DNA of 64,000 bases from Bifidobacterium apri (GTDB lineage Bacteria > Actinomycetota > Actinomycetes > Actinomycetales > Bifidobacteriaceae). How positions within the stretch are numbered: position 1 is the stretch's first letter; the number at the start of each line of letters is the position of its first letter. The stretch lies in contig NZ_WBSO01000007.1 in the NCBI RefSeq assembly GCF_009299485.1, positions 1 through 64,000 of the forward strand. Direction: 5' to 3'. This document shows, in pieces, positions 1-9,326 of the stretch. The notes under the pieces were generated by a model. It worked only from the letters and a program-made list of their open reading frames with translations, ran no database searches and was not told where the DNA came from. Position numbers and translations under genes: made by a program.

Positions 1-127
1 GATGCGTCCGTTGTGTTTGACTTTGAATGTGCTTGCCATGCTTTTATTGTAGCATCCATGTTTAGCATCCATTTAATTTTGTGTTTGGTTGCTTATCCCT
101 TGTAATCATTACCTTTATTAAGAACTT

Positions 128-1609
128 ATGGACCGTTACACGAGCACGATGACCGAGCTCATCGGTCTGATGCGCATCATCGGCAATGACACCCAGCAGT
201 GCGAGGTCAAGGAATGCAAGCGCAAAATGTCCTCGACCATCACCGAAACGCTGTCCGCGTTCTCGAACGGTTCCGGCGGCTGGATTATTCTCGGCTTGTC
301 GGAGAAGAACGGGTTCACACCGGTCGAGGGGTTCAACGCGCGCGCCATGCAGGAGGCGCTCAGCCAGGCGTGTGAGCGGCTCACCCCGGTGGTGCGTCCG
401 GTAATCGTCACCTGCCCGTTCGAGGGAACCAACTTGGTGTTCGCGCGGGTAGATGAGATGCAGCCGCGACTCAAACCGTGTTTCATCACCGCGCTCGGCC
501 CGCATGACGGGTCGTTCATCCGTACAGGTGACGGGGACCGGCATATGACCGCCTATGAGGTCGACCGGCTTATCGAGGAGCACAACCAGCCCACGTATGA
601 TCTCGATCTTGTTCCGCGAGCGACTATCGATGACCTCGATCCGGCCTTGGTCCAAGCGGTGACCGGCAATGCGAGCGAACGGCACCCGCATGTGTTCGCC
701 GGCCGCAGTGACGAACAGGTGCTGTGCGATCTGCAGGCGTTACGCCACGACGACAGTGACGACTCCAAGGTCGGCGGCGTGCTGCGCCCCACACTCGCCG
801 GTTTGCTCGCGCTCGGCAGGTACCCGCAGAAATACTATCCGCGGCTCGGCGTGTCCGTCGCGGTGTTCCCCGGCACGAACGCCGATGACGTGTTCCGCGG
901 GAATGAATCACTAATTGCGACCCAGCATGTGGTCGGATCCATCCCGGTGATGATCGAGGACACCACGGAATCGCTGATGCGTTGGATCGGCGGGCGTAAG
1001 CCCGAATACCCGCCAGCGGCGCTGCGCGAGGCGATCGCGAACGCGCTCATCCACCGCGACTACTCCCCTGACGCGCAAGGCACGCCCGTCCGCGTGAGCG
1101 TGTTCACCGACCGTATTACCATCACGAATCCCGGCGGATTGTATGGCACCGTCACGCAGGAGGTGCTGTCCAAACACCCGCAGGATGACGGGCCGACGAT
1201 GACATCGACCCGCAACCAGTTCCTGTTCACGCTGCTTGAACTCACCCCTTCGCCGCACGGCGGCACGGTCGTCACCTCTGGGGGTGACGGGTTCCGGCAG
1301 ATCCTCTCCCAGTTGCGCGAATCCGGCATTGAACCGGCGGAAGCGCGCAACGAGCATGGCATGTTCACCATGACGTTCACGAAACGCAAACTTCATGCCG
1401 TCAATTCGCCGTCCGAGGTTTCCCAAGCGATTCTTGGCCTGTTGGAACGTCATTCGGCGATGAGCGCGAAGGAAATCATCCGCGAACTGCATTTGACGCC
1501 GCTCGCCGTGGCGTCCGGCCTGCGTGAGCTTGTCCGCGCCGGAGAGATCGCGCAGGCGCACCCGGCAGCCGAGGACGGAACGAAACGCTACCGGCTGCGC
1601 GGGCGGTGA
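128..1609 (+). CDS. AlbA_2/Schlafen-type putative ATP-binding transcriptional regulator
   Basis: The 493-residue product has an N-terminal AlbA_2 (Schlafen AlbA-like) region, with ECKRKMSST near residues 32-40 and a GGWIILGLSE strand near residue 55. A central stretch reading ALREAIANALIHRDY (about residue 298) matches the RecG-like GHKL-type ATP-binding domain usual in this family. The C-terminal 70 residues look like a winged helix (AMSAKEIIRELHLTPLAVAS). Members are annotated as DNA-binding or ATP-binding proteins; some accompany mobile or defence loci, but the true function is not known. The start has only a weak ribosome site (AAGAAC), and an ATG at 149 is an alternative. The gene converges on the helicase of the TerB trio, with about 115 bp between the stops. 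Confidence 0.8.
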   Translation: MDRYTSTMTELIGLMRIIGNDTQQCEVKECKRKMSSTITETLSAFSNGSGGWIILGLSEKNGFTPVEGFNARAMQEALSQACERLTPVVRPVIVTCPFEGTNLVFARVDEMQPRLKPCFITALGPHDGSFIRTGDGDRHMTAYEVDRLIEEHNQPTYDLDLVPRATIDDLDPALVQAVTGNASERHPHVFAGRSDEQVLCDLQALRHDDSDDSKVGGVLRPTLAGLLALGRYPQKYYPRLGVSVAVFPGTNADDVFRGNESLIATQHVVGSIPVMIEDTTESLMRWIGGRKPEYPPAALREAIANALIHRDYSPDAQGTPVRVSVFTDRITITNPGGLYGTVTQEVLSKHPQDDGPTMTSTRNQFLFTLLELTPSPHGGTVVTSGGDGFRQILSQLRESGIEPAEARNEHGMFTMTFTKRKLHAVNSPSEVSQAILGLLERHSAMSAKEIIRELHLTPLAVASGLRELVRAGEIAQAHPAAEDGTKRYRLRGR

Positions 1610-1723
1610 CGCGGCAGGCGATACCCGCGCAGTACCGCGATGGTGACGGCTTGGGCGTCCGCGGTCGTCATCGCGTATTTCAGCGCGATCGCAACCGTGC
1701 GCAAGATTGCAGGCACCGAAATG

Positions 1724-4189
1724 TCAGGGTTTGCTGACGAATCGTTCCCATTCGCGCACGCGAGCGCACATGCCGTCGATATCAAGTACGCCGCATGCGA
1801 ATCCCTTACGCACCAGTTGGGGTGGCAGGAATTGGTCGTACTTGTTGAAATCCGGCACTTCGTCCGGGTACATCAGTGTCAAGGGGTCGTCGAGGTCGTG
1901 TACGGCTTCGGCAACGGTGCGGTAGAACGTGGCGGCGTCCGCTTCCATGCGGAAGGTCATATAGTACGGTGAGCACGCTTCCATGCCTTTGAGCCCAAGC
2001 ACCGGCGCGCACCGAAGCAGCAACAGCCGTTTGAGCGCCAGGAACGCATACGTGCCCAACCACGGGAACAGCGCCCACATATTGCCGCCCAAATGGCGCA
2101 GCGGCCGGTCGGCAAGGCCCATCACCGCCGCGTCGACCCTTGTCTGCCGCAACCGGGCCACGGCGTTATGCATGAGATAGGGGTAGATGGTCTCTGGCGG
2201 TTCGATAAGGACCTGACGCATCCGCTCGAGGATCACCGTGTTGATGTCTCCGGGGACGTCTCCGAAATATGCGGGGACTTTGCCTTTGACCATGGTGCAG
2301 TAGACGATGTGGCGTTTGCGATCGACCTCGTCGACTACCCATACGTGCCCGGCGATGGCGATTTTCTCACCCGCCGGGGGTGGTGCGACGAGTGTGCCGA
2401 TTTCTTGTGATTCGCTGCGTACGCTGTACTCTTCGTTCTCTTGGAACACCGCGTAGAACTTGAAGTTGCTGGTGATCCGCTCCCCTGCTACGCCGACGAT
2501 CAGGCCGCCGCGCTCGGTGGTTTCGATATGGTCGATATCGAGCAGATGCCGCAAGAGGATTCGGTAGTCGTCCTCCGTGACGTGGCGGAATACGGCGAGC
2601 GACAGCACCTGCGACGCCAGTTGCGCCGGTGTCATCTCCCCACCCGAGGCGAGTGTGCTCATGGTCTGGTGGTACAGGAGGCTGTACGGAAGCCCGTCAA
2701 GCCGGGGAGGCTCCACCCATCGGCGTTCCACATACAGCTGGATCAACGCGATACCCTGAATGAGCTTCCATGGGATGATATCCGGCGCCATGTCCCTGGA
2801 TTGTGGCGGGTCTTCCCGCATGACGAACCACATTTCCTGCGGTTGGTCGCGTCTGCCGGTGCGTCCCATGCGTTGGAGGAACGAGGATACGGTGAAGGGC
2901 GCATCGATCTGGAACGCGCGTTCGAGCCGTCCGATATCGATGCCCAGTTCGAGGGTCGCCGTTGTGACGGTGGTCATGCAGCTGTTCTCGTCCTTCATGT
3001 CTTCTTCGGCGCTCTGCCTGATGGGCGCGGAGAGGTTGCCGTGATGGATGAGGAATCGATCCGCCTCATGCTTGACTTCGCAATACTGGCGCAGGGTGGT
3101 GGTCACGGCTTCGGCTTCTTCGCGGGAATTGCAGAATACGAGGCATTTGCGGCCGCGTGTATGGTCGAAGATGTATCCGATGCCCGGATCGGCCATTTCA
3201 GGTGCCGAATCGGTGGCAGGCTCCGGTACCGCCGCCGTGGGGTTGGAGTCGGTGGCGGTGTGCCGTTGGGCGCCGTCGAGAGCGGCTCCGGGAGTCTGCG
3301 GCCAGGCGCTGTTGTCCGCCTCGGCATCCAATGCAGCGGGCACGCCAGCTTCGGCGGCTATACCAGTACCGTGTGTGCCATTCGGCAGTGCCGGATTCCG
3401 CTCGATCAGCGGTAGGCCATTACCGTCGACCGCATGCGGATTCGCGGCGTATGCCGGCGTGCGCAGCCCCTTGTCTGAGGCTTGCGGTCCGGCGTTGAAG
3501 AAATGTTCCATCGACAGTCGCCAGGTCTGTCCCGCCGACTCGATCCGTGGGACGACCGTCCTTTTCCCGGTGCCGGCACTGAGGAATTCCGCTGCCTGCT
3601 GCGGGTCGCCGATCGTCGCCGACAAGCCGATGCGCCGGGGATTGACACCCGCCATACGCGAGAGCCGTTCGATCAGGCACAGGGTTTGTCCGCCACGGTC
3701 GCCGCGCATCAACGCGTGCAGCTCATCGATAACGATGAATCGCAGGTCGCCGAACAGCGCGGAGATGGCGGCATGACGGTGCAGCAGCATGGCTTCGAGT
3801 GATTCCGGCGTGATCTGCAATATTCCGGAAGGGTGCTTCATGAGCTTGCGTTTGTGGGTTTGCGAGACGTCCCCATGCCAGTGCCATACCGGGATGCCGC
3901 CTTCTGCGCACACGTCGTTGAGGCGGTCGAATTGGTCGTTGATCAGCGCTTTGAGCGGCGCGATGTACAGGGCGCCGACCGATGCCGGCGGGTCTTCCGC
4001 CATCAGAGTGAGGATCGGGAAGAATGCGGCTTCGGTTTTGCCAGAGGCGGTGGACGCACTCAGCAGCACGTTCTGGTCGGTGCCGAAAATCGCCTCGCCC
4101 GCCGCGACTTGGACGCCGCGTAAGGACTGCCAGCCGTGTTCATAGATGGCGTCCTGGATGAATGGAGCATACCGATTGAAGACATCCAT
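1724..4189 (-). CDS. Lhr/BrxHI-like superfamily II DEAD/DEAH-box helicase of the TerB-BrxD trio
   Basis: This is an 821-residue SF2 helicase. Walker A is STASGKT (residues 46-52), motif II is DELH (155-158), a SAT motif (GLSATIGD) follows, and the C-terminal helicase half contains QRMGRTGRRD. Between the two RecA-like halves lies a low-complexity insert of about 130 residues rich in Ala, Pro and Asn. The long C-terminal extension resembles those of Lhr-like helicases such as BrxHI of type 2 BREX. It is the last gene of a leftward three-gene operon, starting 101 bp after the BrxD-like ATPase and preceded by a good AGGAAAGGA site. Expected role: ATP-driven nucleic-acid remodelling in a defence or stress complex (inference from partners). 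No nuclease domain is visible. Confidence 0.85.
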   Translation of the reverse strand: MDVFNRYAPFIQDAIYEHGWQSLRGVQVAAGEAIFGTDQNVLLSASTASGKTEAAFFPILTLMAEDPPASVGALYIAPLKALINDQFDRLNDVCAEGGIPVWHWHGDVSQTHKRKLMKHPSGILQITPESLEAMLLHRHAAISALFGDLRFIVIDELHALMRGDRGGQTLCLIERLSRMAGVNPRRIGLSATIGDPQQAAEFLSAGTGKRTVVPRIESAGQTWRLSMEHFFNAGPQASDKGLRTPAYAANPHAVDGNGLPLIERNPALPNGTHGTGIAAEAGVPAALDAEADNSAWPQTPGAALDGAQRHTATDSNPTAAVPEPATDSAPEMADPGIGYIFDHTRGRKCLVFCNSREEAEAVTTTLRQYCEVKHEADRFLIHHGNLSAPIRQSAEEDMKDENSCMTTVTTATLELGIDIGRLERAFQIDAPFTVSSFLQRMGRTGRRDQPQEMWFVMREDPPQSRDMAPDIIPWKLIQGIALIQLYVERRWVEPPRLDGLPYSLLYHQTMSTLASGGEMTPAQLASQVLSLAVFRHVTEDDYRILLRHLLDIDHIETTERGGLIVGVAGERITSNFKFYAVFQENEEYSVRSESQEIGTLVAPPPAGEKIAIAGHVWVVDEVDRKRHIVYCTMVKGKVPAYFGDVPGDINTVILERMRQVLIEPPETIYPYLMHNAVARLRQTRVDAAVMGLADRPLRHLGGNMWALFPWLGTYAFLALKRLLLLRCAPVLGLKGMEACSPYYMTFRMEADAATFYRTVAEAVHDLDDPLTLMYPDEVPDFNKYDQFLPPQLVRKGFACGVLDIDGMCARVREWERFVSKP

Positions 4190-4290
4190 GCGCGTCCGTC
4201 CTTTCCTGATGGTCGTATCGCCGACAACCTACTGTTTATCTGTACTACACAACAGCTATACACCCGTCGGCACCGAGGTGGGTTCGACAT

Positions 4291-5808
4291 TCAAATCGTG
4301 AACTGAGCGTACTGTCCGCCCGCCTGAGGATTCATCCCGTCGGACGGATCGCCCTGTGCATAGGAGAATTCGTCGGAGGCCAGCAAATCGGCGGGTTTCT
4401 TGCCCGGATGCTGGTAGAGGATGTCGAGCAGCTCGATGAAATCACGGATGACCTCGCGCGGCGTGATATGGGAATCCGCGCCGACCCGCTGGTATTCGAT
4501 GCGGATGAACGAAGCCAGATCCTCGTCGCTCAAGGTCTGCTCATAGCCGTACAGCCGTGCATGGATATCGGCCAGCTTACCCGCCAGCACAAGCATCTCC
4601 TCCGGTCCGAGCGGATCAAGATGGATCACCGGGGCCAGCAGATCGCGCGTCCCCTCGGATGAGAACCGACCGTCCGCCAGACGGCTGCGCAACGCCTCAT
4701 AGCTGTAAATGCCACGGTGCCGGTCCTCGACACACTGCGGGGTGCCGCACATGATGATGCCGATATGATGCGCCTTGCCTTGCATCGTATCGTTGTACAT
4801 CGTGAGCATCTTCTCATAGTTGTTCTGCCGGGTGATCGCGTTGGGGATCTTGTAGATGTTCACCAGTTCGTCCAGCATCACGATCAGTCCGCGATAGCCC
4901 GCTTTGACCAGGAATCCGGCGAACAGCTTGAGATAGTCATACCAGTTGTCATCGGCGATGATGACGCCGACGCCCAGTTCCCCGCGTGCTTCGGTCTTGG
5001 TGGCGTATTCGCCGCGGAACCATTTGAGCACGCGCCCCGCGGTCTCGTCGTCGCCTTGTCGTCTGGCATGGTAGTACATGGTGAGCAGTCGGGCGAAATC
5101 GAAGCCATGGACCATGTCCTGCATCGAAGCGATAACCTCGCTGATGGTCTGATCGACGCGAACCGCATACTCAGGGTCGTCCGGCGAGGGCATGACGCCT
5201 GTGCTTTCGGCGAGCGCCCGTGCGGTGTCTGTTTGCACTTGGCTGATCCACCGGTCGAGGATGAGCGGGAGCGCCCCGCCTTCTGGCCGTGTTTTGGTGG
5301 ACATGTTGCGCATGAGTTCGCGGTAGGTGGCCAGTCCTTGCCCTTTGGTGCCTTGGAGTCTGCGTTCGGGTGACAGGTCGGCGTCGACGACGACGAAGCC
5401 GCGGTCCATGACGTGGGTGCGGACGGCTTGCAGGAGGAAGCTTTTGCCGCTGCCGTAGCGTCCTTCGATGAAGCGGAAGGCGGCGCCCCCGTCTTCGATG
5501 ATGTCGACGTCGTGGAGGATCGCTTCGATTTCGCGGCGGCGTCCTACGGTGATGTAGGGCAGGCCGATGCGGGGTACGACACCGCCTTTGAGGGAGTTGA
5601 TGATGACGCCGGCGATGCGTTTGGGCACTTGTCGGCGTGGCGGCACGCTTGCCGGTTGTGTGGTCGGTGTGCCTTGGGACGTCGTGTCTGGGGTCGTCGT
5701 GGTTGTTGGGTGCGCCGGGGTGGATGGGGTGTGGACGTCACCGATGCCGGAGGTTGCATCTTGGGCGGTGTCGCCTGTGCTGGTTGGTGTGGTGCGGTCC
5801 ATGTCCAT
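4291..5808 (-). CDS. BrxD-like P-loop ATPase (DUF2791 / BREX ATP-binding family)
   Basis: The 505-residue product has a Thr/Pro-rich N-terminal tail (about residues 6-58) followed by an ORC/Cdc6-like ATPase domain. Walker A is GRYGSGKS (116-123) and the Walker B region reads LIVMLDELVNIYK. The block RRREIEAILHDV before Walker A and the overall length fit the DUF2791/BrxD family, known from BREX and from Ter-linked gene triads. It is the middle gene of the operon, between the TerB-domain protein and the Lhr-like helicase, an association described for predicted DNA-processing systems. AGAAGGA precedes the start by about 10 nt; an in-frame ATG two codons later is an alternative. No PglX, PglZ or BrxC gene is nearby, so this is not a full BREX locus. 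Confidence 0.85.
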   Translation of the reverse strand: MDMDRTTPTSTGDTAQDATSGIGDVHTPSTPAHPTTTTTPDTTSQGTPTTQPASVPPRRQVPKRIAGVIINSLKGGVVPRIGLPYITVGRRREIEAILHDVDIIEDGGAAFRFIEGRYGSGKSFLLQAVRTHVMDRGFVVVDADLSPERRLQGTKGQGLATYRELMRNMSTKTRPEGGALPLILDRWISQVQTDTARALAESTGVMPSPDDPEYAVRVDQTISEVIASMQDMVHGFDFARLLTMYYHARRQGDDETAGRVLKWFRGEYATKTEARGELGVGVIIADDNWYDYLKLFAGFLVKAGYRGLIVMLDELVNIYKIPNAITRQNNYEKMLTMYNDTMQGKAHHIGIIMCGTPQCVEDRHRGIYSYEALRSRLADGRFSSEGTRDLLAPVIHLDPLGPEEMLVLAGKLADIHARLYGYEQTLSDEDLASFIRIEYQRVGADSHITPREVIRDFIELLDILYQHPGKKPADLLASDEFSYAQGDPSDGMNPQAGGQYAQFTI

Positions 5809-5919
5809 ATGTCGTCTGTCCTTCTCGTCGTATCCGTGGTGCCGGGGTGCCTGCCCCTGCCGTTGCTGTGTTGTTGCTCTGCGTGCAGGCGTGTTGTGCC
5901 GGGCTAGCGTGTCAGCATG

Positions 5920-8364
5920 TCAACGTGTCAGCCATTGTCGCAGGTCGTCTTCGTAGTCTTCGATGATAACGGGTCGGTCGCCGTCGAATTCGATGACGGT
6001 GTCGCCGATTTCGTCCATCATGCGTTCGTTGATCCGGTCTACCAGCATACTCACGCTTTCGTGGCGGCGGTGTAGCTCGTCCTCGTATGGTTCGTGGTTG
6101 AGCAGTGAGCGAACAAGGAAGTGTTCCGGGTCTGTTGTCGTGCCGTCGTGTGGGGTTGTCGGCGCGGGCGTGGGTGCGGAAGCCGGCGCGGCTGTCGGGG
6201 CTGGCGCGGGGGTGTCGGCGGGGATCGCTGCGGGCGCCGGTGTTGGTGTTGATTGCGGTGTGGGGGCCGTATCCGGTTCGGTTGGCGGTTCTTGAGCCTG
6301 TTCCGCCTGCCGGAGGACGGCAGGTTCAACCGCAGGCTCGATGATGCGTTCCGGCGCTGATTCGGCCGGGGTGTCGTGGTCGTCGACGATCAGGGCGTCT
6401 CTGGTGATGTCGGCGTCGTGGCGGATGCGGGCGAGCTCGTGCATGTCGATGGTGATGTGCGGGCGGCTGGCGATGAGGCGCGCGCGTTCGATCTCGTCGA
6501 TGGCCTGGTCGATGACGGGGATGAGCGCATGGGCGAGCCCGCCTGATGGCGGTGCTTTCATGTCATGCCCGAAGTGGTGGTGCCGGCGTAATTGCCGGTC
6601 GCATACCCGCATGATATCGCCGAATACGCGGCCGGCAAGGTCGGTGGCGTATGTGGTCAGGTGCCAATGGCCATCGGTGGTCCACTGATAGGAGCGGATC
6701 GGGTCGATGCTGACGGTTTGCGGTTCGTTGACGACGCGTTTCATCATCCCGTAGTCGGCTTGCGGCCGGTACCGTTGGGTGTCGAGGTAGACGGCGTCCG
6801 GGAACAGTCGGACGGCATCGATTGTTGTGGGTTGTCCGAAGCAGACGTCCGCGAGGCTGGTATGCCGTTGTTCGCGCAGATACCGGTCGACGGCTTGGCA
6901 GATGCGCCTAAGGGAGTATTGCACGATGTCACGGTGATGCCTGGTGAACGCCGACGTGTCCAGATGATAGGCGGAGATGCTTATCGCCGCGTCGAGGTAC
7001 TCTTCATCGGTCGTTTCCGCCGGATTGGTGAGGATCGTGATCATACGGTCGCGGATGGTTTCAGTAAACAGGTCGCCGGTGATATGCGTGGTGAGGTCGC
7101 GGTCGATGATGTATCCGCGGATCCATTGGGCCAGGGATGCGGCGAAGCGCGTGTCCTGCCAGGCGTAGTCCTTGGCGATACGGGTGAGCTCTTGGAAGCC
7201 CTGTTCGGGATCGGGGATGATGCCGCAGATGATTTCATAGACGCGGACTTTGGCGAAGGCGACGCAGGTGTCGTACCAGGCGTCGTCGGGCGTCTCGGCG
7301 GCGGTCGCACTCTGGACGGCTGGAGCGTGGTCTTGGCTGTCGGTGTGCTCGAGGAAGCGGGTGCGCCAGGCGAAGTAGCCGCGCAGCTGGGCGTTGTCCA
7401 TATCGCGGTATGTGGGGTGTTGCCAGCGGAAGATTCCATGCCATGCGCTGGTGTCACGGTAGTCGGCGACGCTCGCGCCTTGCAGGTAGAAGTCGAGCGC
7501 GCGCCCGAAGGCGACGTTGCGGAAGGTGTAGTGGGCGCGGATGCTGCGCATATGCCGCAAACGTGCAGGCAGCTGGGGGCGTGCCGGCCTTGGTCGGCTG
7601 TCGTGCGACGCGTGTGGGATCCGCTGGCCGATGGCGTTCGCCGGCATATCGATCAGCGGCAGCATGCCGTCATTGCCGTGGCGCGTGTCTGCGAATGACT
7701 GTCTGAGCGTGCGTTCCCCATCTCGCGGGGCGTCCGGCGAGAGGTCCGGCAAGGCTTCCGGCAACATGACCGGATCGGCGGCGGGCTGCGCATCATGAGC
7801 AGAGCGGAAGCCGCGCCGAGCAGCCGGTGCAACGGTATGGCGAGCGTCGTCATCCTCGACATGACCGTACACCCCGCGTACAGCCGGCCGGCGGTGTGAC
7901 GTACCGGCCCTCGCGGGAATGGCCACATCCGTGTACACACGGGATTCGGCTGAGGGTTGTGTCCCGCCCGGCGCCGCAGCCGTGCCGCGCGCATCCGAGG
8001 TGTCAGCGGCAGCGGGGTCGGGCGCAGACATGCCGGCGCGCTCAGACGAAACGTTCAAATACTCGACAATCGTGGAAACATCAACGCTGCCGTCAAGCTT
8101 GACGGACACCCACGAGTCGTGGTCGGTATGCATGCTCGCCGCGACACCCGGCGTGAGGGACGGGTGCGCGGCCTGTTGCGGCGTGCAGCGGACAAGCAGA
8201 TCACGCCCATCAATGAGGATGGCGATGATCCTACCGGTGGTCCGATGCCGGAAGGTCAGGCCGTTTCTGCCCCGTCTGCCGGGCTCAAGCACTGCGGACA
8301 GGTTCTGTACGGCGTAACGCGTCACCGCGTCCGCCATGTCGTTGAACCCATCCCTCATATCCAT
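5920..8364 (-). CDS. TerB N-terminal / TerB C-terminal domain protein
   Basis: This 814-residue protein is probably the first gene of the three-gene operon. A TerB_N-type block lies near residues 275-345, recognisable by the run HPTYRDMDNAQLRGYFAWRT. A long middle part is mostly helical. A Pro/Ala/Thr-rich linker covers about residues 690-750, and the last 65 residues (EPYEDELHRRHES through IGDTVIEFD) match a TerB_C-like domain. TerB_N/TerB_C proteins are thought to act as scaffold or sensor subunits in Ter-linked stress and defence systems; no enzymatic motif is visible. The gene is divergent from a nitrilase-family gene, leaving about 80 bp for both promoters. The start is uncertain by two codons (ATG GAT ATG). 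Confidence 0.8.
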   Translation of the reverse strand: MDMRDGFNDMADAVTRYAVQNLSAVLEPGRRGRNGLTFRHRTTGRIIAILIDGRDLLVRCTPQQAAHPSLTPGVAASMHTDHDSWVSVKLDGSVDVSTIVEYLNVSSERAGMSAPDPAAADTSDARGTAAAPGGTQPSAESRVYTDVAIPARAGTSHRRPAVRGVYGHVEDDDARHTVAPAARRGFRSAHDAQPAADPVMLPEALPDLSPDAPRDGERTLRQSFADTRHGNDGMLPLIDMPANAIGQRIPHASHDSRPRPARPQLPARLRHMRSIRAHYTFRNVAFGRALDFYLQGASVADYRDTSAWHGIFRWQHPTYRDMDNAQLRGYFAWRTRFLEHTDSQDHAPAVQSATAAETPDDAWYDTCVAFAKVRVYEIICGIIPDPEQGFQELTRIAKDYAWQDTRFAASLAQWIRGYIIDRDLTTHITGDLFTETIRDRMITILTNPAETTDEEYLDAAISISAYHLDTSAFTRHHRDIVQYSLRRICQAVDRYLREQRHTSLADVCFGQPTTIDAVRLFPDAVYLDTQRYRPQADYGMMKRVVNEPQTVSIDPIRSYQWTTDGHWHLTTYATDLAGRVFGDIMRVCDRQLRRHHHFGHDMKAPPSGGLAHALIPVIDQAIDEIERARLIASRPHITIDMHELARIRHDADITRDALIVDDHDTPAESAPERIIEPAVEPAVLRQAEQAQEPPTEPDTAPTPQSTPTPAPAAIPADTPAPAPTAAPASAPTPAPTTPHDGTTTDPEHFLVRSLLNHEPYEDELHRRHESVSMLVDRINERMMDEIGDTVIEFDGDRPVIIEDYEDDLRQWLTR

Positions 8365-8443
8365 ATCATCGAGTCTAGCGCGAGCAGACCGGCGATTGAA
8401 ATGCGCCTTGCCTGAGGATTGCCGGCACAGCTATCATGCTGCC

Positions 8444-9253
8444 ATGAGAATCGCGCTTGCACAGATGAGTATGGGTACCGCCATCGCCGGCAATGTGGAC
8501 ACCAGTGTCGCCCTGATCGCCCAGGCGGCGGACCGTCATGCCGATATGATCGTGTTCCCTGAAATCCAATACTCGCCGTTCTTCCCGCAATACCCGGCGT
8601 CGGACACTCCCCTGGACGCCGCCGGATACGCGATGCACATCGACGACCCTGCGATCCAGGCGATACGCGAGGCGTGCAAGGCGAATCGGATCATGGCGTG
8701 CCCGAACGTCTATCTCGAACACGATGACGGCAGACGCTATGACACCACCTTGGTCATTGACGCCCAAGGCAGGGTGCTCGGCATGCAGGGCATGGTGCAT
8801 ATCGCGCAAGCGGAGCGCTTCTACGAGCGGGATTATTACACGCCTGACGATGCGATCCGCGTGATCGGGACGCCGTTCGGCGACATCGGAGTGTGCGTAT
8901 GCTTCGATCGGCATTACCCCGAGACCATTCGCACGCTCGCCTTGCGGGGCGCCGATCTGGTGATCATCCCGACGGCGAACACCAGCGCCGAACCCGAGGA
9001 GATGTTCCTCCAGGAAGTGCGCGTGCAAGCGTTCCAGAACAGTGTGAATATCGCGATGTGCAACCGTGTGGGCGTTGAGGATGCGATGCGGTTCGACGGT
9101 CGCAGCGTAGTCGTCGGGCCTGACGGTCAGGTGATCGCGATGGCTGGCGAAGAGCCTGAACTGCTGGTCGCCGACCTTGATCTGGCCGCCGCCAAGGCGA
9201 TGCGGGACGCCAAGCCGTATACGAGGCTGCGCCGACCGGAATTGTACGTTTGA
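8444..9253 (+). CDS. carbon-nitrogen hydrolase (nitrilase superfamily), catalytic Lys apparently replaced
   Basis: The product has 269 residues. The start chosen is the ATG opening MRIALAQMSMG, because upstream in-frame sequence is not homologous in style. The nitrilase-fold Glu is in FPEIQYSPF and the nucleophilic Cys is in GVCVCFDRHYPE. The usual Lys sits in a KMVH or KxH motif in relatives, but here the segment reads GMQGMVHIAQA, with Gly where Lys is expected. The rest (FYERDYYTP, the C-terminal RRPELYV) is well conserved. The substrate is probably a carbamoyl or amide compound such as N-carbamoylputrescine, but this is only a family-level guess. Loss of the Lys would predict low or no hydrolase activity. 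Confidence 0.85.
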   Translation: MRIALAQMSMGTAIAGNVDTSVALIAQAADRHADMIVFPEIQYSPFFPQYPASDTPLDAAGYAMHIDDPAIQAIREACKANRIMACPNVYLEHDDGRRYDTTLVIDAQGRVLGMQGMVHIAQAERFYERDYYTPDDAIRVIGTPFGDIGVCVCFDRHYPETIRTLALRGADLVIIPTANTSAEPEEMFLQEVRVQAFQNSVNIAMCNRVGVEDAMRFDGRSVVVGPDGQVIAMAGEEPELLVADLDLAAAKAMRDAKPYTRLRRPELYV

Positions 9254-9326
9254 CCGTCCGTTTGATTGTTTTCTGCAACGCCAGGCAGGCCTGGACGCGT
9301 ATGGGACGACCCGGTTCACCCGGGTG

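Noticed and set aside
1..39. N-terminus of a leftward gene (MASTFKVKHNG...) running off the window
   Set aside because: Only 13 codons and no ribosome site; not enough to support a gene.
1724..8364. Complete BREX or DISARM system
   Set aside because: Only BrxD-like and BrxHI-like components are present; methylase, PglZ phosphatase and other obligatory parts are absent.
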